From NCBI GenBank assembly GCA_934176955.1, contig CAKPOS010000002.1, positions 62,001 to 126,000 on the forward strand: a stretch of 64,000 nt of DNA. The letters run 5' to 3'. Positions 7,303 through 16,390 of this stretch are shown piece by piece. The notes below the pieces were generated by a model, which made no database searches, had not been told where the DNA came from, and saw nothing but the letters and a program-made list of their open reading frames with translations. Every line of letters starts with the position of its first letter. The first letter of the stretch is position 1. A program made the translations under genes and the position numbers. Origin of the DNA: an uncultured Bacilli bacterium (lineage in GTDB: Bacteria; Bacillota_I; Bacilli_A; RF39; UBA660).

Positions 7303-10300
7303 CTAAAATAAACTTAATTGACTTGATTCTGGTAAGTCACCAAATAGATTCATCGCACGCATTTTATCTACTAAAGTTGTTGAGACATGACAACGCTTTT
7401 GAAAATCTTCAATAGAAATAAAATCATGTTTTTTTGCTTCTTCTTGAATACTTTGAGCAACGGTTCCACCTAGTCCATCGATTACTCGAAATGGTGGAAT
7501 TAGAGTAATTCCATCGTCTGCTATTTGGAAATTCTTAGCATCACTTTTCATTAAATCTAGGTTACCAAAGATGATTCCTCTAGCAGTTGCTTCAAGGGAT
7601 AGTTTTAATGTTTCTAATAATGATGTTTCTTTATTCGTGACATCATATCCTTTGTTATTAATTTCAATAATTCTTGATTTTATAGAGGTATAGCCTTTCA
7701 TCATTGTAGTAATTTCAAAGTCATCTAATCTAGTGGAAAAGTATGTTGCATAATAGATTGCTGGATAATGAACTTTATAGTATGCAATACGAAAAGCACT
7801 AATAACGTATGCTGCCGCATGGGCTTTTGGGAACATATATTTTATTTTTCGGCAGGAATCAATAAACCAAGGTTCAATACCTGCTTTTTCCATTGTTTCA
7901 ACGTGTTTTTTCCAAGTTTCTGGATCTTTTGAGGCTTTTCCTTTACGAACAAACTCCATAATTTTGAAAGCTTTTAATGGTTCTACCCCATTATACATTA
8001 AATAAACCATGATATCATCACGACATCCAATTACTTCTTTAAAAGGAACAGTACCATTTCGGATTAATTCTTGTGCATTTCCTAGCCATACATCTGTTCC
8101 ATGAGATAGTCCTGATATTTTGATTAATTCAGCAAAAGTAGTTGGTTTTGTGTCAACTAACATTCCTATTGTAAAAGGAGTTCCAAATTCAGGGATACCA
8201 AGTGTTCCTGTTTCACACATGATTTGTTCTGAAGTTACGCCAAGTGGTTCTGGTGATAAGAATATTCCCATAGTATCTTTATCATCTAGAGGAACATCAT
8301 CAACAACAGGGATACCTCTTATATTTTGAATTAGACGAAGTTGTGTTGGATCGGTATGTCCTAGAATATCTAGTTTTAAAACATCTTGGTCGATGGCATG
8401 ATAATCAAAGTGAGTAGTTCTCCAAGCACTTGTTGGATCATCGGCAGGGAACTGGAATGGAGTAAAATCAAAAACATCCATATATCCAGGAATAACGACA
8501 ATTCCTCCTGGGTGTTGTCCAGTTGTTCTCTTTACGCCAGTACAGCCTTCTGCAATTCTTTCGATTTCAGCACTACGCATTTTTATATCTCGGTCTTCAC
8601 AGAAACCTTTGACGTAACCGAAAGCCGTTTTTTCGGCTACTGTTCCAATTGTTCCAGCGCGATAAACGTTATCAACACCGAATAGTACTTTGGTATAATT
8701 ATGTGCACTGGCTTGGTTTAAATCAGAGAAGTTTAAGTCAATATCAGGAACTTTATCAGCATTAAATCCTAAGAAGGTTGCGAATGGCATGTCCTGTCCA
8801 TCTTTAATTAGTCTTGTTCCACATTTTGGACACATTTTATCTGGTAAATCAAAACCAGATGAGTAAGTTGCTCCTAGGGCTTCGCCTTTATCATCTTCAA
8901 AAATACTGTGGAAGCATTTTGGACAGCGATAATGAGCTGGCAGTGGGTTTACTTCTGTTATTCCCATCATGGTTGCAACGAAGGAAGAACCAACACTACC
9001 ACGACTTCCTACTAAGAAGCCTTCATCGTTAGAGTGTTTTACCAGTTTTTGGGCAATTAAGTAAATTACATCAAACCCTCCACCAATAATTCCACCTAGA
9101 TTTTTGGAAACTTGTTTTTTTAACTCTTCTTCAGACAATTTTGTATCGGAAGTTTTTTGAATTTTTTCTCCTACTACTCTTCTTACTTCGTCATCCCCTT
9201 TAAAAATGGTATCGTGTAATCTTTGGAATGATTCTTTTTCAAAATCTTCTTCCTTTACAGTATTTTCCTCTTTTATTAAATATTTAATACTGTCAAGTAC
9301 ACTATCTCCGTAAAGTTCTTTAGCAATTCGCTCTTCAATATTATAAGGTAGTGGTGAACCGTACCAGCTGGCTGCTTTAGTGTAAACTAAGTCAATTACG
9401 GTTGCTATAGAGTTGTCAATTTTTGGTGAAAAAGGAATGCCACCTGTGTCAATGATAACTTCATATTCCCCACATAAGTCTGCAATTTTGTTGGTATTTT
9501 CAATAACGATTTCGTGTGCAACATCTTCTCCTAGAAAGGCGAATTCTTCTAACATTTCATCGGTTGTTCTTAAATATTGGTCAGGAATGGTTTTATAGCC
9601 TTCTTGGTTTAAGTATCTTGCTAATGGATGTCTTCCTTTTCCTGGTACATTTTGGTGAACAATAATTTCCCTATATATTTTATCTTCTTTATTTAGGGTA
9701 TGGGCATCACTTGTTGCAACAATTGTTTTGCCAATTTCTCTAGCACATTTGACAATTTTTTCTAGTGCATATTTTACTTCTTCCATTGTGTTAATGTCAT
9801 GTCGTGCAACTAGATGAGTGTAATTGCTTGGTGGTTGAACTTCGATATAGTCATAAAATTTCATGACTTCTTTTAAATCATCTTCACATCTTGTTAGTGC
9901 TGTATTAAAGATTTCTCCATTGTAGCAGCCACTTCCAATTAGTAAGTCTTCCCTGTGTTCATTGATTAAATGTCTTGGTACACGGGCACTCTTAACTAAG
10001 TATGTTGTTGCTCCATAACTAATTAGTTTAAACATATTTTTTAAACCAACTCGACTTCTTGCGATGATGTTCACATGTTTTTCTCGATTCCAACGATTGA
10101 TTTCTTTTTCGGTTGGTAAAGTTGTTAAATCTTTTAGCGTTTTAATCGTATTTTTATCGAATTGTTTTAGCATTTTAAAGAAAACATAACCAGTAAACTC
10201 AGCATCGTAGTCTGCTCTATGGTGGTGTTTTTCTCCATCTCCATCGTTTTCTTCAAAGGTAATGCCATAATTTTTGGTTAATGCGGTTAAGTTATGTCTT

Positions 10301-12054
10301 TTTAAATCTTTATTGATAATTTGAGAAATAACCATGGTATCTAGAATTGGGTTTTCTAGTTTTCCTAAATTATATTTATGATAAGCCATTTCTAGCATGT
10401 TTTTATCAAATTTGGCATTATGAGCAACTAGTGGTAAATCTCCTATCCATTCTTTGAATTTTTTGGTAACTTCTTCTTCGTTTGGACAGTCTTTCACCAT
10501 ATTATTGGTAATTCCTGTTAATTCAGTAATTTCGCTATCGATTAGAACACCTGGATTGATTAATTCATCAAAACTTTCGATTAAAGCACCATCTTTCATT
10601 TTAACAGCACCAATTTCAATCATGGAATCATGTAATCCAGGGTTGAAACCGGTTGTTTCAGTATCGAAAATAACATAAGTAGAACGATAAATATCTGCAT
10701 CTGTTGGGTTTACTACTAAATCTAGAGTATCATCTGACATTTCTAGTTCTGTTCCGTATAGTGCTTTAAAGGTTGGTGCCTTCTTCATTTCTTCTTCTGT
10801 TTTGTGGATTTCTTCTTCTACTAATTTGGCTCCACAGACATCTTCTGCAGCAATTTTATCTTGATAGTTTTGTTTTAATTCTTTTAATTTATCTTTATAA
10901 GGGGATAATATTTTTTTGTTATAACCTGTTACTTCGTTAAAGACATGCGGGAAAGCTTGGCATCCGTCGTGGTCAGTAATGGCAATTGCTCTATGTCCCC
11001 ATTTTATGGCTGTTTTGACTAATTTGATTTCATCAATAACGCCATCCATTTGACTCATCATGGTATGAGCGTGAAGTTCAACTCTTTTTTCAGGGCTTTT
11101 ATCGGTTCTAACCCAGTCTAGTTTGGCATCAATTGGGGTTACATCTCGAAATCTGGTCATGAAGACTAATTCGTTGTTGGCAAAATTATCTTCTTTTACT
11201 CTTCCGTACATTGAATACCAAGAATCTTTTTTTAATAAATCTTTTAAGCGTTTAAATTCTTCTTCATCTTTGGTGAATATCTTAGCATACATACTATCCG
11301 AAAAATCTGTTACTTTTAAAGTAAATATTTTGTAGCCACTTTTTGCTTCAAATAAATCAATACCAAAGATTTGAACCTCAATATTGACATTATCTGTTTC
11401 ATATAATAAGTCTTTTATTTTTGTTACTTCTGTACTTTTTTTAGGGCGATAAAAGCTTTTCTTTTCTTGACTTTGAGGAGCTACTTCTTCTTTTTCGTGA
11501 GATTGTGTTTTTGGAGTTGGAATATTTTTCATGGCAGAAGTATCTTTTTCTTGATTAATTCTATCTAACAGTTCTTGATCTTTATGTTCTTCTAAAATGA
11601 TATTAAAGTCAATGTTAGCAAAGCCATATTCTTTTAACTTATTGATTAATTCTCTTTCAATGTTTTTTAAATTTAATTCTTCAATTTTATTATAGACTGG
11701 ATATTCAACTTTTTCTTCGTTAATTTTGGCCTCTCTATCTAAAAAAACATTATAACGCATAGAGACGTTAGCATATTCTTTGATAATTTCTTTGATATAT
11801 GGGTTAATTTCTTGATAAGTATTTTTGGAAGATATTAATGTTAATTTAATTTCATAATGAAAAGCTTCCTTTAGGGAAGTAAATAAATCTTGGTAGACTT
11901 GGTAAGGTAATGGTTGATTTACTTTGATAAAGAAGTGAAAACGATTGGTTTCTTTGCTTACTTTGACTTCTTCGACATTGCTTTCTTCAAAATAAGTTAG
12001 GTAGTCTTCGTTCATCCCAATTTGATTTAAAAATACTTCCATTTTCTTTTCCAT
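7303..12054 (-). CDS. polC: DNA polymerase III alpha subunit, Gram-positive PolC type
   Basis: Replicative DNA polymerase with built-in 3'-5' proofreading. Domains in order: an N-terminal domain (1-150), a charged linker, an OB fold (about 215-320), the first part of the PHP domain beginning ELHAHTMMSQMDG (about 325), an inserted DEDDh exonuclease (FDTETTGFNPG near 461), the rest of PHP, then the polymerase core with a zinc knuckle (CPKC...CPKC, near 1050-1085) and catalytic PDIDLNFSD near 1105. The C-terminal helix-hairpin-helix region ends SSQLSLF, a likely beta-clamp contact. At 1583 aa it is longer than B. subtilis PolC (about 1440), mainly in the linker and PHP region. The start has GAGGTG seven bases upstream. 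An extended -10 lies at 12084-12089. Confidence 0.98.
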   Translation of the reverse strand: MEKKMEVFLNQIGMNEDYLTYFEESNVEEVKVSKETNRFHFFIKVNQPLPYQVYQDLFTSLKEAFHYEIKLTLISSKNTYQEINPYIKEIIKEYANVSMRYNVFLDREAKINEEKVEYPVYNKIEELNLKNIERELINKLKEYGFANIDFNIILEEHKDQELLDRINQEKDTSAMKNIPTPKTQSHEKEEVAPQSQEKKSFYRPKKSTEVTKIKDLLYETDNVNIEVQIFGIDLFEAKSGYKIFTLKVTDFSDSMYAKIFTKDEEEFKRLKDLLKKDSWYSMYGRVKEDNFANNELVFMTRFRDVTPIDAKLDWVRTDKSPEKRVELHAHTMMSQMDGVIDEIKLVKTAIKWGHRAIAITDHDGCQAFPHVFNEVTGYNKKILSPYKDKLKELKQNYQDKIAAEDVCGAKLVEEEIHKTEEEMKKAPTFKALYGTELEMSDDTLDLVVNPTDADIYRSTYVIFDTETTGFNPGLHDSMIEIGAVKMKDGALIESFDELINPGVLIDSEITELTGITNNMVKDCPNEEEVTKKFKEWIGDLPLVAHNAKFDKNMLEMAYHKYNLGKLENPILDTMVISQIINKDLKRHNLTALTKNYGITFEENDGDGEKHHHRADYDAEFTGYVFFKMLKQFDKNTIKTLKDLTTLPTEKEINRWNREKHVNIIARSRVGLKNMFKLISYGATTYLVKSARVPRHLINEHREDLLIGSGCYNGEIFNTALTRCEDDLKEVMKFYDYIEVQPPSNYTHLVARHDINTMEEVKYALEKIVKCAREIGKTIVATSDAHTLNKEDKIYREIIVHQNVPGKGRHPLARYLNQEGYKTIPDQYLRTTDEMLEEFAFLGEDVAHEIVIENTNKIADLCGEYEVIIDTGGIPFSPKIDNSIATVIDLVYTKAASWYGSPLPYNIEERIAKELYGDSVLDSIKYLIKEENTVKEEDFEKESFQRLHDTIFKGDDEVRRVVGEKIQKTSDTKLSEEELKKQVSKNLGGIIGGGFDVIYLIAQKLVKHSNDEGFLVGSRGSVGSSFVATMMGITEVNPLPAHYRCPKCFHSIFEDDKGEALGATYSSGFDLPDKMCPKCGTRLIKDGQDMPFATFLGFNADKVPDIDLNFSDLNQASAHNYTKVLFGVDNVYRAGTIGTVAEKTAFGYVKGFCEDRDIKMRSAEIERIAEGCTGVKRTTGQHPGGIVVIPGYMDVFDFTPFQFPADDPTSAWRTTHFDYHAIDQDVLKLDILGHTDPTQLRLIQNIRGIPVVDDVPLDDKDTMGIFLSPEPLGVTSEQIMCETGTLGIPEFGTPFTIGMLVDTKPTTFAELIKISGLSHGTDVWLGNAQELIRNGTVPFKEVIGCRDDIMVYLMYNGVEPLKAFKIMEFVRKGKASKDPETWKKHVETMEKAGIEPWFIDSCRKIKYMFPKAHAAAYVISAFRIAYYKVHYPAIYYATYFSTRLDDFEITTMMKGYTSIKSRIIEINNKGYDVTNKETSLLETLKLSLEATARGIIFGNLDLMKSDAKNFQIADDGITLIPPFRVIDGLGGTVAQSIQEEAKKHDFISIEDFQKRCHVSTTLVDKMRAMNLFGDLPESSQLSLF

Positions 12055-12083
12055 AAATATACACCTCTTACTGCTATTAAATA

Positions 12084-12089
12084 ATTATA
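12084..12089 (-). promoter_or_regulatory. Extended -10 promoter of polC
   Basis: The minus strand reads TTTGCTATAAT, that is TG-C-TATAAT, 30 bp before the polC ATG. No -35 is recognisable. The same TGCTATAAT signature occurs before several other genes here (29314, 35115, 45295). Confidence 0.6.
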
Positions 12090-12136
12090 GCAAAAAAAAT
12101 CTCGTTTGGAGATAGTTTCCTTTTTAGTTTACAAAG

Positions 12137-12186
12137 AAAAAAATCATAGTGCTATGGGGTAATTTTTTTGTTTTACTATGATTTTT
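12137..12186 (-). terminator. Terminator after the tandem nucleotidyltransferase gene
   Basis: AAAAATCATAGT pairs with ACTATGATTTTT (12 bp) around a 24-base loop. It lies between the stop at 12273 and the polC promoter. The stem is flanked by T runs on both strands. Confidence 0.7.
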
Positions 12187-12272
12187 GATTCTATTTTATA
12201 TTTTTGGTTTATCCACTATTTAATTTATCCATAACCAATTTACCTTGTTTTTTCATCTGATAAAAAGATATA

Positions 12273-13886
12273 TTATCTCTTATTTCTACTTTTGATAAGA
12301 ATTCTATAATCATTGCCTAAACTTATATTCCTTTTTGCATAGCAATAAAACTTTTTAATCATTTGTAACTTTTGGATTTTATCTGGACATCTTATTGTAA
12401 TTAAATTTAAATACATATTCACAAACTTAGTATCTGGATTTTCTTTATAGACTGAATTTCTGTAATTTTCATCAGTATAAATTCGGTAAACTTTTGAGGT
12501 AGGTATTTTCGAAATACCAATACTCTTATGGTAGAACTTTCTAATTTTATCAATAGTTAAATGCGATAAATGCTCAAACTTATCATCATTATCCATTGCC
12601 AATTTTTCTAATTTTTCTATTCTATTATTAATAATGGATATTTGCTCTTTTGCATCTTCTTCACTTAAACAAGGCATAGGAGTTGAAAATCGATTTAATG
12701 CATATTGTTGTAAAAAACTTAACTCATGATTTCTTTCAAAAACAATTGCACCTTTACCAATGATTGAAAAAGGTGCATTATTTTGATTGGAATAGCCGTT
12801 TTCAATTTCTAAGTACATATCCTGAATTGGCCTTTCAAAATATTCAATTTTCGTATCATCTATCATTTTACTTCCCCTAATCAAACGATCAAGTTCTTCG
12901 TTATCAAACACTATTTGCAAATCAATATCCGATATATTTGTATTAAAACCTGTTAAACTACTACCATAAACAATTATTCCTAAGCAGTGCTTATTTTCTA
13001 AGTAATTCATTTTTTTAATAAACTTTAATACTTTTTTTAAAGTAGTTGGGGGAATTTTCATCCCATTTTGCCTTTTAAATGTCGTTGGTTCGGTTATCGT
13101 AGCATCAAAGCCAACATTTCTACTTTTAATTGGTATTCTATAATCATCTTCTAGAATAATATTACGTTTTGTAAATTCATACATTTTATATAATGAATTA
13201 TATTTTGAAATTTTATCTGAACTTGTATCTAAAATTAATGTAAAATACATTTTGATAAAAGTATCTTCTGGAATTTTATTCACACAAAATGCTTTTCTAT
13301 ATTTATCATCAATGTATAGTCGAAATCCTTTAGAAGTCTCTATTCTAGGAACTCCCATTACTCTATGGTAAAAGCGCCTAATTTTTTCAATCGTTAAATG
13401 ATATAAATGTTCAAAATATAAATTATCATTTTTGGCATATTCTTTTAATTTTTCCATTCTATTATTTAAAATGGATACTTGTTCTTTTGCTTCATCATCA
13501 CTTAAAGGTGGTATGGGATTAGAATATTTATTCACTATATATTCTTGTAGTTGCTGGAGTTGATTATCTTTAGCATAAATAATTTTAGAAGTCCCAAAAA
13601 TTGTTAATGTTGCATTATTCTGATTGATATAATCTTCATCAACTGTCCGGTAGATTTCTTCAAGTGGCTTTTCAAAATATTCAATTCTCATGCCATCTAC
13701 AACTTTATTTCCTCTAATTAAATGATTGGGATCTTCATTGTCTAATATGATATGTAAATCAATATCAGAATTTGCTGTATTTAGTCCAGTAAAATAACTT
13801 CCATAGAAAAGGATTCCTAATACATGTTTATTATTTAAATACCCCATCTCTTCGATGAAACTTGAAATTTTGTCTTGAATTGACAT
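12273..13886 (-). CDS. Tandem-duplicated nucleotidyltransferase (two complete modules)
   Basis: 537 aa made of two homologous halves of about 260 residues. Each half has the polymerase-beta nucleotidyltransferase motif: GSYFTGLNTANSDIDLHI near residue 29 and GSSLTGFNTNISDIDLQI near 306, i.e. GS-x10-DxD. In each half this is followed by an IEYFE(K/R)P strand carrying the third acidic residue, a helical EHL.HLTI(E/D)KIR(R/K)FYH segment and a closing DYRI.IKSRN. All catalytic residues look intact in both halves. Such proteins normally carry one module; the substrate (nucleotide, drug or protein) is unknown. I chose ATG 13886, which has GGGGGA six bases upstream; the ATG at 13904 has no site. Known relatives include KNTase- and MNT-type enzymes. 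A 12-bp-stem terminator follows. Confidence 0.85.
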   Translation of the reverse strand: MSIQDKISSFIEEMGYLNNKHVLGILFYGSYFTGLNTANSDIDLHIILDNEDPNHLIRGNKVVDGMRIEYFEKPLEEIYRTVDEDYINQNNATLTIFGTSKIIYAKDNQLQQLQEYIVNKYSNPIPPLSDDEAKEQVSILNNRMEKLKEYAKNDNLYFEHLYHLTIEKIRRFYHRVMGVPRIETSKGFRLYIDDKYRKAFCVNKIPEDTFIKMYFTLILDTSSDKISKYNSLYKMYEFTKRNIILEDDYRIPIKSRNVGFDATITEPTTFKRQNGMKIPPTTLKKVLKFIKKMNYLENKHCLGIIVYGSSLTGFNTNISDIDLQIVFDNEELDRLIRGSKMIDDTKIEYFERPIQDMYLEIENGYSNQNNAPFSIIGKGAIVFERNHELSFLQQYALNRFSTPMPCLSEEDAKEQISIINNRIEKLEKLAMDNDDKFEHLSHLTIDKIRKFYHKSIGISKIPTSKVYRIYTDENYRNSVYKENPDTKFVNMYLNLITIRCPDKIQKLQMIKKFYCYAKRNISLGNDYRILIKSRNKR

Positions 13887-14293
13887 CCATATCCCCCATT
13901 TCAAAAAAAACGATTTTCTTATTCTTTTATTCTTTTTAATTTATTGATTTCATAATTTCACTAGTTTTAATCATAAAAGTATTATTATTTTATATTTGAT
14001 TTATTAATAAAGTTCTTGATGTATTCATATCCTTTATTGATTTTTTCTTCTATTTCTATATTTTTGTTATATATGTATTATAGTCTTTGATTACGACTTC
14101 TTCTACTTTTTTCATGGATAACTTTTTTTGAAGAAGAATCTTTTTTTTAACTCAGGAAAATAATTGATTGTGCAGTGAGAACATCTAAATTTTTATTATT
14201 TTCAAAACAAGTCACTCAATTGCTTCAATATTTTCTGCTAACATAATTGGAATAAATTTAAGGTATATTCATACATAGCTCTTAAAAAATGTA
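13887..14293. pseudogene. Degraded coding remnant
   Basis: 407 bp without an intact gene. The minus-strand translation shows short protein-like pieces in shifting frames broken by stops (RAMYEYTLNLFQL and QKILKQLSDLF near 14290-14210, then KKVEEVVIKDYNTYITKI and EEKINKGYEYIKNFINKS near 14120-14000). This pattern suggests a decayed small gene. The parent family cannot be named. The region lies between two accessory genes (nucleotidyltransferase and metallopeptidase), so it may be the scar of an insertion or deletion. Confidence 0.35.
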
Positions 14294-14944
14294 TTATCTA
14301 CTTCTTGTTTTATAATATTTCTTTGCTTCTTCATACAACTTTGGAGTTTCTTTATTAAGTATTTCAACATTTGATATTAAATATAATATATAATCTTTTC
14401 CATAATTATCTATAATATATTTAAACATTAAATAATAATTATAGTACTTCGTTGTACCATTTATCATTTCTTCTTCGGTGGCATCAAATATAAATTTATT
14501 ATCTATATTGTCATATTGGCCTGATAAAGTTGTTGCTAAACCTTCTGATAACCACCGAACATATATACTATTAGAATTAGCTTTAAAATGACAGCTATGA
14601 ATAAATTCATGGATTATTAATCTACACAAGTTATCTATATTAACATTTTCATGAGACTTTGTTTTTCTATATTCACTCAATGATAATGTTTCAATATATT
14701 TGTTATTATATGCAAATCCACATACCCAATTTTCAGGTATTCGTTTATATACTTCGTTATATTTTTTTCTAAAATTATCTAAATTACTATGTAATGTGAT
14801 TTCAACTTTTTCACCAAAATTACTTAATTTAAAAAAATTAACAATTATTATCTCATTTCTTTGTAAATAATCCAGTAAATATTTCATATATTCTCTATCT
14901 TTTTCTGTATAATTTATAGTCATATATTTTGTAGATATTTTCAT
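14294..14944 (-). CDS. Peptidase MA-like zinc metallopeptidase
   Basis: 216-aa cytoplasmic protein (no signal peptide) with a gluzincin active site: HEFIH at residues 112-116 supplies two zinc-binding histidines and the catalytic Glu, and WLSEGLA at 131-137 supplies the downstream Glu ligand (E134). This HExxH...EGLA layout is that of the peptidase MA family. The substrate is unknown. The start has AAGAGGT six bases upstream. It begins 18 bp after the end of obg in the same direction and may be read from the obg promoter. The body is lysine- and tyrosine-rich with very AT-rich codons, like the adjacent accessory genes. Confidence 0.75.
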   Translation of the reverse strand: MKISTKYMTINYTEKDREYMKYLLDYLQRNEIIIVNFFKLSNFGEKVEITLHSNLDNFRKKYNEVYKRIPENWVCGFAYNNKYIETLSLSEYRKTKSHENVNIDNLCRLIIHEFIHSCHFKANSNSIYVRWLSEGLATTLSGQYDNIDNKFIFDATEEEMINGTTKYYNYYLMFKYIIDNYGKDYILYLISNVEILNKETPKLYEEAKKYYKTRSR

Positions 14945-14962
14945 TTTTTTACCTCTTAAATA

Positions 14963-16231
14963 TTATTTTGTATATTCGAATTCATAATCAAGAATTTTTA
15001 CAATATCTCCTTCTTCTATTCCCATTTTTTCTAATTCATCATCAATTCCCATTTTTCTTAGTTTACTAGAGAAACGGAAGAAAGATTCTTCTGTGTTAAA
15101 GTTGGTCATCTGGAATAGTTTTTCAACTGTTGCTCCTTTGATAATATAAGTATTGTTTTCTTTAATAATTGTAAATGGTTTTTCTTTCTTAAATTTATAT
15201 AAGACATGACTTTCTTGAACTTCTTCTGGGAATAATACTTCGTCTTTGGTATTTTTTACTAATTCTTTTAGGGCTTTTAATACTTCATCTAAGCCTCTAT
15301 TTTGGATAGCACTTACTTCATAGATAGGGACTTTTACTTTTTGTTTGAATTCTTCTAGGTTCTTTTTTGATGATTCTATATCCATTTTGTTGGCGATGAT
15401 GATTTCTGGTTTTTGGATTAATTTTGGGCTAAAATTTTCTAGTTCTTTTCTAATGGTAAGGTAATCTTCATAAGGATTTCTTCCTTCTATTCCTGACATA
15501 TCAATAATATGGGCAATAATTTTGGTACGTTCAATATGTTTTAAGAATTTGTGTCCTAAACCTAGTCCATCGGAGGCGCCTTCGATTAATCCTGGTAAAT
15601 CAGCGATGGTATAAGAGTAATCTTCACTTGTTACTACGCCTAAATTTGGAGATAAGGTTGTAAAGTGGTAACTTGCTATTTTAGGGTTTGCGTTGGTTAC
15701 CATGGATAGAATGGTACTTTTTCCAACACTTGGTAAGCCTACTAGACCAACATCTGCTAGCATACGAAGTTCTACTTTTACTTTTCTATTTTCTCCTGGT
15801 TCTCCATATTCACAGTATGATGGGCATGGGTTACTTCTTGTTGCTAAGGTTACGTTTCCTCTTCCCCCTCTTCCACCATAGGCTACAATTACTTCTTCTC
15901 CATTTTTGGTTAAATCACCAATAATAGCACCTGTTTCATTATCCTTTATGGTTGTTCCAAGAGGAACTTTTACAATCATGTCCGTAGCATTTTTCCCATT
16001 TTTATTTTTTCCTTGACCATTTTCTCCGGATGAGGCTTTAATGTGTTTTTGATATCTTAAATCAATTAGGGTTCTTAGTCCTTCATCGACTTTAAAGATA
16101 ATATCGCCACCTTTTCCTCCGTTTCCACCGAATGGTCCTCCCATTGCTACATATTTTTCTCGTCTGAAAGCCATACAACCATCTCCACCGCGACCTGCGG
16201 TTAATTCCACGATAACTTCATCAACAAACAT
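14963..16231 (-). CDS. obg: GTPase Obg (ribosome assembly, stress)
   Basis: Essential 50S-associated GTPase. Residues 1-158 form the glycine-rich Obg fold (FVDEVIVELTAGRGGDGCMAFRREK). The G domain follows with G1 GLPSVGKST (about 166), G3 DLPGL and G4 NKMD, and the C-terminal OCT domain (about 345-422) ends with GDIVKILDYEFEY. Length is usual for Firmicutes (422 aa). The start has a GGTGGG site. A promoter with TATAAT lies at 16261-16289. It follows the str operon terminators, so it is a separate transcription unit. Confidence 0.97.
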   Translation of the reverse strand: MFVDEVIVELTAGRGGDGCMAFRREKYVAMGGPFGGNGGKGGDIIFKVDEGLRTLIDLRYQKHIKASSGENGQGKNKNGKNATDMIVKVPLGTTIKDNETGAIIGDLTKNGEEVIVAYGGRGGRGNVTLATRSNPCPSYCEYGEPGENRKVKVELRMLADVGLVGLPSVGKSTILSMVTNANPKIASYHFTTLSPNLGVVTSEDYSYTIADLPGLIEGASDGLGLGHKFLKHIERTKIIAHIIDMSGIEGRNPYEDYLTIRKELENFSPKLIQKPEIIIANKMDIESSKKNLEEFKQKVKVPIYEVSAIQNRGLDEVLKALKELVKNTKDEVLFPEEVQESHVLYKFKKEKPFTIIKENNTYIIKGATVEKLFQMTNFNTEESFFRFSSKLRKMGIDDELEKMGIEEGDIVKILDYEFEYTK

Positions 16232-16260
16232 GTTATCCCACCTTTCTTTTTTCTTAAATT

Positions 16261-16289
16261 ATTATACACTATATTTACTAAAATTGAAA
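16261..16289 (-). promoter_or_regulatory. Promoter of obg
   Basis: -10 TATAAT (16261-16266), 17-bp spacer, weak -35 TTTCAA (16284-16289); about 30 bp from the obg start. Confidence 0.5.
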
Positions 16290-16324
16290 GAAGAATATTA
16301 CTAGTGGATAACTTTTAGATGAGA

Positions 16325-16344
16325 AAAATACTGAACAGTATTTT
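16325..16344. repeat. AAAATACTG-AA-CAGTATTTT palindrome
   Basis: 9-bp arms with a two-base centre, between the tuf terminator and the obg promoter. It belongs to the dispersed AAAATACTG/CAGTATTTT hairpin family of this window and may act as a second terminator for tuf. Confidence 0.6.
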
Positions 16345-16349
16345 GGACA

Positions 16350-16384
16350 GAAAAAAAAGACTCCCCTAAAGAGAATCTTTTTAT
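16350..16384 (-). terminator. Terminator of the str operon (after tuf)
   Basis: Minus-strand stem AAAGATTCTC/GGGAGTCTTT (10 bp with two G-U pairs), loop TTTAGG or shorter, followed by eight T. It starts seven bases after the tuf stop. Confidence 0.85.
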
Positions 16385-16390
16385 TTATTA

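Noticed and set aside
7303..12054. Several plus-strand ORFs of 60-100 codons opposite polC, fusA, tuf and the ABC genes
   Set aside because: They are on the strand opposite strongly conserved genes, lack ribosome binding sites and have no protein-like composition.
12145..12156. CATAG-TG-CTATG small palindrome as an operator
   Set aside because: It is part of the larger terminator hairpin 12137-12186.
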